DNA of 64,000 nt, from contig NC_134701.1 of NCBI RefSeq assembly GCF_043290135.1, positions 3,801,001 through 3,865,000 of the forward strand, written 5' to 3'. Under the pieces are notes generated by a model, which made no database searches, was not told the DNA's origin, and worked only from the letters and a program-made list of their open reading frames with translations. A program made the position numbers and the translations under genes. Source of the stretch: Rhipicephalus microplus. Lineage: Eukaryota > Arthropoda > Arachnida > Ixodida > Ixodidae. Shown piece after piece: positions 1 to 10,189 of the stretch (its first letter is position 1; every line of letters begins with the position of its first letter).

Positions 1-1482
1 GTTAGGTTAGGTTAAGATATGAACCGTCGTAAAACCGCATTAAACAATGTCACTTAATGAGATGCAGTGTTTTTCACCATTACAAGTCGGGAACTGCGAT
101 ATCTAATGTGAAAGCGCTTGCAAACGTCGTTAGGTTAGGTTAGGTTAGGTTAGGTTAGGTTAGGTTACGTTAGGTTAGGTTTGGTTAGGTTAGGTTAGGT
201 TAGGTTAGGTTAGGTTAGGTTGGGTTAGGTTAGCTTAGGTTACGTTAGGTTAAGGTATGAACCGTCGTAAAACCGCAATAAACAATGTCACTTAGTGAGA
301 TGCAGTGTTTTTCACCTTTACAAGTTGGGAACTGCGATATCTAATGTGAAAGAGCTTGAAACCGTCGTAATGTTGTAGAAAGCAATGTAAAGTAGCGAGT
401 AAAACGTTTTCTAACGATAGAAGTGCGAAGGTTATGTTAGGTTGAGTTATGTTTAAGCTAGGTAGCATCGTGAAACCACCAAAAACGACGTCATCTAACG
501 AGATAGTGTTGTTTTATTGCGAGTACGAAACTGCGATAGGTAAAATGTTGTGAAAGCACACAAAATGGCATGAACAAGCCAAATACTGCGTGTTGTACCG
601 TTACAAGTGCGAAACTGCTATGTTGTGACATTCTCGGTAAAGCGCATGCAAGTATCGTGAAACCTTAAAGAACGATGTCATTTAGCGAGATACAGCGTTC
701 TGTACTGTAATAAGTTGGTGAGAAACTGTGAGGTCAAGCAAATATCGTAATTGTGAACGAAACAGTGTAATTGAGCGTCTTTAGATACAAGTGCGAATGT
801 TAGGTCAGGTTGACATATCAACCGTCGTAAAACCGCATTAAACAATGTCACTTAGATGTAGTGTTTTTCAACATTACAAGTCGGGAACTACGTTATCTAA
901 TGTGAAAGCGCATGAAACCGTCGTAATCTTGTAGAAAACATTGTAAAGTGGCGAGTAAAACGTTTTCTAACGATAGAAGTGCGAAGGTTAGGTTAGGTTA
1001 GGTTAGTTTAAGCTAGGTAGCGTCGTGAAACTACCAAAAACGACGTCATCTAACGAGATAGTGTTGTTTTATAGCGAGTATTAAACTGCGATAGGTGAAA
1101 TGTTGTGAAAGCACACAAAACGGCATGAACAAGCCAAATACTGCGTGTTCTACTGTTACAAGTGCGAAGCTGCTATATTGTGATATTCTCGTTAAAGCGC
1201 ATGCAAGCATCGTGAAACCTTAAAGAACAATGTCATTTAGCGAGATACAGCGTTCTGTACTGCAATAAGTTGGTGAAAAACTGTGAGGTTATGCAAATAT
1301 CATAATTGTGAACAAAACAGTGTAATAGAGCGTTTTTAGATACAAGTGCGAATGTTAGGTTAGGTTAAGATATGAACCGTCGTAAAACCGCATTAAACAA
1401 TGTCAATTACTGAGATGCAGTGTTTTTCACCATTAAAAGTGGGGAACTGCGATATTTAATGTGAAAGCGCTTGCAACCGTCG
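1..1482 (+). repeat. Satellite spacer, about 2.5 units, with one short TTAGG array
   Basis: Sub-repeat A (from 14), a short TTAGG array at 130-253, then two full A-F cycles. The 'aagtgcgaa'-type cores fall at 322 (A), 421 (B), 521 (C), 605 (D), 712 (E), 789 (F), 878 (A), 977, 1076, 1160, 1267, 1344 and 1437. This gives a cycle of about 556-559 bp. All frames are closed at short intervals and no gene is present. Confidence 0.85.
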
Positions 1483-2130
1483 TTAGGTTAGGTTAGGTTA
1501 GGTTAGGTTAAGTTTGGTTAGGTTAGGTTAGGTTAGGTTAGGTTAGATTAGGTTAGGTTGGGTTGGGTTGAGTTGGGTTAGGTTAGGTTAGGTTAGGTTA
1601 CGTTAGGTTAGGTTAGGTTACATTAGGTTAGGTTAGGTTAGGTTACGTTAGCTTAGGTTAGGTTAGGTAAGGATAATTTGGTTAGGTTAGGTAAGGTTAG
1701 GTTGGGTTAGGTTAGGTTGGGTTGGGTGTTGTTGGGTTGGGTTGGGTTGGGTTAGGTTGGGTTAGGTTAGGTTAGGTTACGTTAGGTTAGGTTAGGTTAG
1801 GTTAGGTTACGTTAGGTTATGTTAGGTTAGGTTAGGTTACGTTAGGTTAGGTTAGGTCAGGTAAGGTCAGGTTACGTTAGAATAGGTTAGGTTAGGTTAG
1901 GTTACGTTAGGTTAGGTTAAGTTAGGTTAGCTTAGGTTTGGTTAGCTTAGGTTAGGTTAGCTTAGGTTAGGTTAGGTTGGGTTAAGTTGGGTTAGGTTGG
2001 GTTAGGTTAGGTTAGGTTAGGGTAGGTTGGGTTAGGTTAGTTTAGGTTAGGTTAGGTTAGGTTAGGTTGGGTTGGGTTAGGTTAGGTTAGGTTAGGTTAG
2101 GTAAGGTTAGGTTAGGTTAGGTTAGGTTAA
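1483..2130 (+). repeat. Long degenerate (TTAGG)n array 1
   Basis: About 650 bp of 5-bp units following gcaaccgtcg and ending in ggttaaggtatgaacc. Variant units in order: TTGGG and TTGAG units near 1558-1580, TACGT-type units, 'taaggataatttgg' near 1670, a TTGGG run with an inserted 'gtgttgttggg' near 1725, a 'gtcaggtaaggtcagg' block near 1856, 'ttagaatagg' near 1868, then TTAGC units and more TTGGG. The second gtcagg is private to this array and the one at 13579. Confidence 0.9.
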
Positions 2131-4975
2131 GGTATGAACCGTCGTAAAACCGCATTAAACAATGTCACTTAGTGAGATGCAGTGTTTTTCACCTTTACAA
2201 GTTGGGAACTGTGATATCTAATGTGAAAGCGCTTGAAACCGTCATAATGTTGTAGAAAGCAATGTAAAGTAGCGAGTAAAACGTTTTCTAACGACAGAAG
2301 TGCGAAGGTTATGTTAGGTTGAGTTATGTTAGTTTAAGCTAGGTAGCGTCCTGCAACTACCAAAAACAACGTCATCTAACGAGATAGTGTTGTTTTATTG
2401 CGAGTACGAAACTGCGATAGGTGAAATGTTGTGAAAGCACACAAAACGGCATGAACAAGCCAAATACTGCGTGTTGTACCGTTACAAGTGCGAAACTGCT
2501 ATGTTGTGATATTCTCGTTAAAGCGCATGCAAGCATCGTGAAACCTTAAAGAACGATGTCATTTAGCGAGATACAGCGTTCTGTACTGCAATAAGTTGGT
2601 GAAAAACTGTGAGGTTATGCAAATATCGTAATTGTGAACGAAACAGTGTAATAGAGCGTTTTTCAATACAAGTACCAATGTTAGGTTAAGATATGAACCG
2701 TCGTAAAACCGCATTAAACAATGTCACTTAGTGAGATGCAGTGTTTTTCACCATTACAAGTCGGGAACTGCGATATCTAATGTGAAAGCGCTTGCAAACG
2801 TCGTTAGGTTAGCTTAGGTTAGGTTAGGTTAGGTTAGGTTAGGTTAGGTTACGTTAGGTTAGGTTTGGTTAGGTTAGGTTAGGTTAGGTTAGGTTATGTT
2901 AGGTTAGGTTGGGTTAGGTTAGCTTAGGTTACGTTAGGTTAAGGTATGAACCGTCGTAAAACCGCAATAAACAATGTCACTTAGTGAGATGCAGTGTTTT
3001 TCACCTTTACAAGTTGGGAACTGCGATATCTAATGTGAAAGAGCTTGAAACCGTCGTAATGTTGTAGAAAGCAATGTAAAGTAGCGAGTAAAACGTTTTC
3101 TAACGATAGAAGTGCGAAGGTTATGTTAGGTTGAGTTATGTTTAAGCTAGGTAGCATCGTGAAACCACCAAAAACGACGTCATCTAACGAGATAGTGTTG
3201 TTTTATTGCGAGTACGAAACTGCGATAGGTAAAATGTTGTGAAAGCACACAAAATGGCATGAACAAGCCAAATACTGCGTGTTGTACCGTTACAAGTGCG
3301 AAACTGCTATGTTGTGACATTCTCGGTAAAGCGCATGCAAGTATCGTGAAACCTTAAAGAACGATGTCATTTAGCGAGATACAGCGTTCTGTACTGTAAT
3401 AAGTTGGTGAGAAACTGTGAGGTCAAGCAAATATCGTAATTGTGAACGAAACAGTGTAATTGAGCGTCTTTAGATACAAGTGCGAATGTTAGGTTAGGTT
3501 GACATATCAACCGTCGTAAAACCGCATTAAACAATGTCACTTAGATGTAGTGTTTTTCACCATTACAAGTCGGGAACTGCGATATCTAATGTGAAAGCGC
3601 TTGCAAACGTCGTTAGGTTAGCTTAGGTTAGGTTAGGTTAGGTTAGGTTAGGTTAGGTTACGTTAGGTTAGGTTTGGTTAGGTTAGGTTAGGTTAGGTTA
3701 GGTTATGTTAGGTTAGGTTGGGTTAGGTTAGCTTAGGTTACGTTAGGTTAAGGTATGAACCGTCGTAAAACCGCAATAAACAATGTCACTTAGTGAGATG
3801 CAGTGTTTTTCACCTTTACAAGTTGGGAACTGCGATATCTAATGTGAAAGAGCTTGAAACCGTCGTAATGTTGTAGAAAGCAATGTAAAGTAGCGAGTAA
3901 AACGTTTTCTAACGATAGAAGTGCGAAGGTTATGTTAGGTTGAGTTATGTTTAAGCTAGGTAGCATCGTGAAACCACCAAAAACGACGTCATCTAACGAG
4001 ATAGTGTTGTTTTATTGCGAGTACGAAACTGCGATAGGTAAAATGTTGTGAAAGCACACAAAATGGCATGAACAAGCCAAATACTGCGTGTTGTACCGTT
4101 ACAAGTGCGAAACTGCTATGTTGTGACATTCTCGGTAAAGCGCATGCAAGTATCGTGAAACCTTAAAGAACGATGTCATTTAGCGAGATACAGCGTTCTG
4201 TACTGTAATAAGTTGGTGAGAAACTGTGAGGTCAAGCAAATATCGTAATTGTGAACGAAACAGTGTAATTGAGCGTCTTTAGATACAAGTGCGAATGTTA
4301 GGTTAGGTTGACATATCAACCGTCGTAAAACCGCATTAAACAATGTCACTTAGATGTAGTGTTTTTCAACATTACAAGTCGGGAACTACGTTATCTAATG
4401 TGAAAGCGCATGAAACCGTCGTAATCTTGTAGAAAACATTGTAAAGTGGCGAGTAAAACGTTTTCTAACGATAGAAGTGCGAAGGTTAGGTTAGGTTAGG
4501 TTAGTTTAAGCTAGGTAGCGTCGTGAAACTACCAAAAACGACGTCATCTAACGAGATAGTGTTGTTTTATAGCGAGTATTAAACTGCGATAGGTGAAATG
4601 TTGTGAAAGCACACAAAACGGCATGAACAAGCCAAATACTGCGTGTTCTACCGTTACAAGTGCGAAGCTGCTATATTGTGATATTCTCGTTAAAGCGCAT
4701 GCAAGCATCGTGAAACCTTAAAGAACAATGTCATTTAGCGAGATACAGCGTTCTGTACTGCAATAAGTTGGTGAAAAACTGTGAGGTTATGCAAATATCG
4801 TAATTGTGAACGAAACAGTGTAATAGAGCGTTTTTCAATACAAGTACGAATGTTAGGTTAAGATATGAACCGTCGTAAAACCGCATTAAACAATGTCACT
4901 TAGTGAGATGCAGTGTTTTTCACCATTACAAGTCGGGAACTGCGATATCTAATGTGAAAGCGCTTGCAAACGTCG
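2131..4975 (+). repeat. Satellite spacer with internal 809-bp tandem duplication
   Basis: Several A-F cycles interrupted by two short TTAGG arrays, 2804-2940 and 3613-3750. The stretch from about 2791 to 3599 is repeated at about 3600-4408 with an offset of 809 bp: cttgcaaacg occurs at 2791 and 3600. The two copies share the whole run of private variants (tagcatcgtg, aaatggcatg, ctcggtaaag). The corresponding place in the second higher-order copy (14891-15650) has the block only once. No gene. Confidence 0.85.
2791..4408 (+). repeat. 809-bp tandem duplication (two copies)
   Basis: Copy 1 is about 2791-3599 and copy 2 about 3600-4408. Each carries one short TTAGG array followed by B, C, D, E, F and the next A sub-repeat. 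The first copy ends in an A sub-repeat of the '...ttcaccattacaagtcggg' type joined to the array, whereas the second continues into '...ttcaacattacaagtcggg'. The joint therefore lies inside sub-repeat A, as expected for unequal crossing-over between two A sub-repeats. Confidence 0.8.
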
Positions 4976-5620
4976 TTAGGTTAGGTTAGGTTAGGTTAGG
5001 TTAGGTTAGGTTAGGTTACGTTAGGTTAGGTTAGGTTAGGTTAGGTTAGATTAGGTTAGGTTGGGTTGAGTTGGGTTAGGTTAGGTTAGGTTAGGTTAGG
5101 TTACGTTAGGTTAGGTTAGGTTACGTTAGGTTAGGTTAGGTTAGGTTACGTTAGCTTAGGTTAGGTTAGGTAAGGATAATTTGGTTAGGTTAGGTAAGGT
5201 TAGGTTAGGTTAGGTTAGGTTGGGTTGGGTGTTGGGTTGGGTTGGGTTGGGTTAGGTTGGGTTAGGTTAGGTTAGGTTACGTTAGGTTAGGTTAGGTTAG
5301 GTTAGGTTACGTTAGGTTATGTTAGGTTAGGTTAGGTTACGTTAGGTTAGGTTAGGTCAGGTAAGGTTAGGTTACGTTAGAATAGGTTAGGTTAGGTTAG
5401 GTTACGTTAGGTTAGGTTAAGTTAGGTTAGCTTAGGTTTGGTTAGCTTAGGTTAGGTTAGCTTAGGTTAGGTTAGGTTGGGTTGGGTTGGGTTAGGTTAG
5501 GTTAGGTTAGGTTAGGTTAGGTTTGGTTAGGTTAGGTTAGGTTAGGTTAGGTTAGGTTAGATTAGGTTAGGTTATGTTAGGTTAGGTTGGGTTAGGTTAG
5601 GTTAGGTTACGTTAGGTTAA
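4976..5620 (+). repeat. Long degenerate (TTAGG)n array 2
   Basis: About 645 bp. It starts after gcaaacgtcg, a joint otherwise typical of short arrays. Its 5' 60 bp resemble a short array that runs into the TTAGA/TTGAG-marked body of a long one, so it may be a short-long fusion. It has 'gtgttggg' without the extra 'gttg' found in the first array. Partner: 16268-16911. Confidence 0.88.
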
Positions 5621-6298
5621 GGTATGAACCGTCGTAAAACCGCAATAAACAATGTCACTTAGTGAGATGCAGTGTTTTTCACCTTTACAACTTGGGAACT
5701 GCGATATCTAATGTGAAAGCGCTTGAAACCGTCGTAATGTTGTAGAAAGCAATGTAAAGTAGCGAGTAAAACGTTTTCTAACGATAGAAGTGCGAAGGTT
5801 ATGTTAGGTTGAGTTATGTTAGTTTAAGCTAGGTAGCGTCGTGAAACTACCAAAAACGACGTCATCTAACGAGATAGTGTTGTTTTATAGCGAGTATTAA
5901 ACTGCGATAGGTGAAATGTTGTGAAAGCACACAAAACGGCATGAACAAGCCAAATACTGCGTGTTCTACCGTTACAAGTGCGAAACTGCTATATTGTGAT
6001 ATTCTCGTTAAAGCGCATGCAAGCATCGTGAAACCTTAAAGAACAATGTCATTTAGCGAGATACAGCGTTCTGTACTGCAATAAGTTGGTGAAAAACTGT
6101 GAGGTTATGCAAATATCGTAATATTGAACAAAACAGTGTAATAGAGCGTTTTTAGATACAAGTGCGAATGTTAGGTTAGGTTAAGATATGAACCGTCGTA
6201 AAACCGCATTAAACAATGTCAATTACTGAGATGCAGTGTTTTTCACCATTAAAAGTGGGGAACTGCGATATTTAATGTGAAAGCGCTTGCAACCGTCG
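5621..6298 (+). repeat. Satellite spacer, one A-F cycle plus A
   Basis: A single clean cycle of about 560 bp followed by a terminal A sub-repeat. It includes the 'acaacttggg' change in the first A and the 'cgtaatattgaac' change in F. The same block recurs at 16912-17590 with the same two changes. No gene. Confidence 0.85.
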
Positions 6299-6990
6299 TT
6301 AGGTTAGGTTAGGTTAGGTTAGGTTAGGTTAGGTTTGGTTAGGTTAGGTTAGGTTAGGTTAGATTAGGTTAGGTTGGGTTGAGTTGGGTTAGGTTAGGTT
6401 ATGTTAGGTTGGGTTAGGTTAGGTTAGGTTAGGTTACGTTAGGTTAGGTTAGGTTACGTTAGGTTAGGTTAGGTTAGGTTACGTTAGGTTAGGTTAGGTT
6501 AGGTAAGGATAATTTGGTTAGGTTAGGTAAGGTTAGGTTAGGTTAGGTTAGGTTGTGTTGGGTGTTGTTGGGTTGGGTTGGGTTGGGTTAGGTTGGGTTA
6601 GGTTAGGTTAGGTTACGTTAGGTTAGGTTAGGTTAGGTTAGGTTACGTTAGGTTATGTTAGGTTAGGTTAGGTTACGTTAGGTTAGGTTAGGTCAGGTAA
6701 GGTTAGGTTACGTTAGAATAGGTTAGGTTAGGTTAGGTTACGTTAGGTTAGGTTAAGTTAGGTTTGGTTAGGTTAGGTTAGGTTAGCTTAGGTTAGGTTA
6801 GGTTGGGTTGGGTTGGGTTAGGTTAGGTTAGGTTAGGTTAGGTTAGGTTGGGTTAGGTTAGTTTAGGTTAGGTTAGGTTAGGTTAGGTTAGGTTAGGTCA
6901 GGTTAGGTTAGGTTTGGTTAGGTTAGGTTAGGTTAGGTTAGGTTATGTTAGGTTAGGTTGGGTTAGGTTAGGTTAGGTTAGGTTAGGTTA
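6299..6990 (+). repeat. Long degenerate (TTAGG)n array 3
   Basis: About 690 bp. It is marked by 'gttatgttaggttggg' near 6400, 'gttgtgttgggtgttg' near 6553 and a late 'ggtcaggttaggttagg' near 6897. It ends in ggttaagatatgaaccgcgc, the alternative exit carrying a gtcgt to gcgct change in the following A sub-repeat. Partner: 17591-18297. Confidence 0.88.
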
Positions 6991-9579
6991 AGATATGAAC
7001 CGCGCTAAAACCGCATTAAACAATGTCACTTAGTGAGATGCAGTGTTTTTCACCTTTACAAGTTGGGAACTGCGATATCTAATGTGAAAGCGCTTGAAAC
7101 CGTCGTAATGTTGTAGAAAGCAATGTAAAGTAGCGAGTAAAACGTTTTCTAACGATAGAAGTGCGAAGGTTATGTTAGGTTGAGTTATGTTAGTTTAAGC
7201 TAGGTAGCGTCGTGAAACCACCAAAAACGACGTCATCTAACGAGATAGTGTTGTTTTATTGCGAGTACGAAAGTGCGATAGGTAAAATGTTGTGAAAGCA
7301 CACAAAACGGCATGAACAAGCCAAATACTGCGTGTTGTACCGTTACAAGTGCGAAACTGCTATGTTGTGACATTCTCGGTAAAGCGCATGCAAGTATCGT
7401 GAAACCTTAAGAACGATGTCATTTAGCGAGATACAGCGTTCTGTACTGTAATAAGTTGGTGAGAAACTGTGAGGTCAAGCAAATATCGTAATTGTGAACG
7501 AAACAGTGTAATTGAGCGTCTTTAGATACAAGTGCGAATGTTAGGTTAGGTTGACATATCAACCGTCGTAAAACCGCATTAAACAATGTCACTTAATGAG
7601 ATGTAGTGTTTTTCAACATTACAAGTCGGGAACTACGATATCTAATGTGAAAGCGCATGAAACCGTCGTAATCTTGTAGAAAACATTGTAAAGTTGCGAG
7701 TAAAACGTTTTCTAACGATAGAAGTGCGAAGGTTAGGTTAGGTTAGGTTAGTTTAAGCTAGGTAGCGTCATGAAACTACCAAAAACGACGTCATCTAACG
7801 AGATAGTGTTGTTTTATTGCGAGTATTAAACTGCGATAGGTGAAATGTTGTGAATGCACACAAAACGGCATGAACAAGCCAAATACTGCGTGTTCTACCG
7901 TTACAAGTGCGAAAATGCTATATTGTGATATTCTCGTTAAAGCGAATACAAGCATCGTGAAACCTTAACGAACAATGTCATTTAGCGAGATCCAGCGTTC
8001 TGTACTGCAATAAGTTGGTGAAAAACTGTGAGGTCATGCAAATATCGTAATTGTGAACGAAACAGTGTAATAGAGCGTTTTTCAATACAAGTACGAATGT
8101 TAAGTTAGGTTAAGATATGAACCGTCGTAAAACCGCATTAAACAATGTCACTTAGTGAGATGCAGTGTTTTTCACCATTACAAGTCGGGAACTGCGATAT
8201 CTAATGTGAAAGCGCTTGCAAACGTCGTTAGGTTAGGTTAGGTTAGGTTAGGTTAGGTTACGTTAGGTTAGGTTTGGTTAGGTTAGGTTAGGTTAGGTTA
8301 GGTTAGGTTAGGTTGGGTTAGGTTAGCTTAGGTTACGTTAGGTTAAGGTATGAACCGTCGTAAAACCGCAATAAACAATGTCACTTAGTGAGATGCAGTG
8401 TTTTTCACCTTTACAAGTTGGGAACTGCGATATCTAATGTGAAAGAGCTTGAAACCGTCGTAATGTTGTAGAAAGCAATGTAAAGTAGCGAGTAAAACGT
8501 TTTCTAACGATAGAAGTGCGAAGGTTATGTTAGGTTGAGTTATGTTAGTTTAAGCTAGGTAGCATCGTGAAACCACCAAAAACGACGTCATCTAACGAGA
8601 TAGTGTTGTTTTATTGCGAGTACGAAACTGCGATAGGTAAAATGTTGTGAAAGCACACAAAATGGCATGAACAAGCCAAATACTGCGTGTTGTACCGTTA
8701 CAAGTGCGAAACTGCTATGTTGTGACATTCTCGGTAAAGCGCATGCAAGTATCGTGAAACCTTAAAGAACGATGTCATTTAGCGAGATACAGCGCTCTGT
8801 ACTGTAATAAGTTGGTGAGAAACTGTGAGGTCAAGCAAATATTGTAATTGTGAACGAAACAGTGTAATTGAGCGTCTTTAGATACAAGTGCGAATGTTAG
8901 GTTAGGTTGACATATCAACCGTCGTAAAACCGCATTAAACAATGTCACTTAGATGTAGTGTTTTTCAACATTACAAGTCGGGAACTACGTTATCTAATGT
9001 GAAAGCGCATGAAACCGTCGTAATCTTGTAGAAAACATTGTAAAGTGGCGAGTAAAACGTTTTCTAACGATAGAAGTGCGAAGGTTAGGTTAGGTTAGGT
9101 TAGTTTAAGCTAGGTAGCGTCGTGAAACTACCAAAAACGACGTCATCTAACGAGATAGTGTTGTTTTATAGCGAGTATTAAACTGTGATTGGTGAAATGT
9201 TGTGAAAGCACACAAAACGGCATGAACAAGCCAAATACTGCGTGTTCTACCGTTACAAGTGCGAAACTGCTATATTGTGATATTCTCGTTAAAGCGCATG
9301 CAAGCATCGTGAAACCTTGAAGAACAATGTCTTTTAGCGAGATACAGCGTTCTGTACTGCAATAAGTTGGTGAAAAACTGTGAGGTTATGCAAATATCAT
9401 AATTGTGAACAAAACAGTGTAATAGAGCGTTTTTAGATACAAGTGCGAATGTTATGTTAGGTTAAGATATGAACCGTCGTAAAACCGCATTAAACAATGT
9501 CAATTACTGAGATGCAGTGTTTTTCACCATTAAAAGTGGGGAACTGCGATATTTAATGTGAAAGCGCTTGCAACCGTCG
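6991..9579 (+). repeat. Satellite spacer with one short TTAGG array
   Basis: Begins with the cgcgctaaaa form of sub-repeat A (7001). It contains about four A-F cycles and a short array at 8228-8345. The cgcgctaaaa landmark recurs exactly 4000 bp later at 11001. The 'agcgctctgtactg' variant near 8791 is a lineage marker also found near 20100 and 24097. No gene. Confidence 0.85.
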
Positions 9580-10189
9580 TTAGGTTAGGTTAGGTTAGGT
9601 TAGGTTTGGTTAGGTTAGGTTAGGTTAGGTTAGGTTAGGTTAGATTAGGTTAGGTTGGGTTGAGTTGGGTTAGGTTAGGTTAGGTTAGGTTAGGTTACGT
9701 TAGGTTAGGTTAGGTTACGTTAGGTTAGGTTAGGTTAGGTTACGTTAGCTTAGGTTAGGTTAGGTAAGGATAATTTGGTTAGGTTAGGTAAGGTTAGGTT
9801 AGGTTAGGTTAGGTTGGGTTGGGTGTTGGGTTGGGTTGGGTAGGGTTAGGTTGGGTTAGGTTAGGTTAGGTTACGTTAGGTTAGGTTACGTTAGGTTAGG
9901 TTAGGTCAGGTAAGGTTAGGTTACGTTAGAATAGGTTAGGTTAGGTTAGGTTACGTTAGGTTAGGTTAAGTTAGGTTAGCTTAGGTTTGGTTAGCTTAGG
10001 TTAGGTTAGCTTAGGTTAGGTTAGGTTGGGTTGGGTTGGGATAGGTTGGGTTAGGTTAGGTTAGGTTATGGTAGGTTGGGTTAGGTTAGTTTAGGTTAGG
10101 TTAGGTTAGGTTAGGTTGGGTTGGGTTAGGTTAGGTTAGGTTAGGTTAGGTAAGGTTAGGTTAGGTTAGGTTAGGTTACGCTAGGTTAA
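9580..10189 (+). repeat. Long degenerate (TTAGG)n array 4
   Basis: About 610 bp. Shorter than its neighbours because the 'ttatgttagg' segment between the TTGGG run and the gtcagg block is missing. Private markers are 'gggtagggttagg' near 9838 and 'gggataggttggg' near 10038. The last unit is altered ('ttacgctaggttaagg'). Partner: 20887-21495. Confidence 0.88.

Noticed and set aside
1..4000. CRISPR-like pattern of repeats and spacers
   Set aside because: The repeats are 5-bp telomeric units and satellite cycles of about 556 bp. There are no short uniform direct repeats with unique 30-40 bp spacers and no cas genes, and the DNA is eukaryotic.
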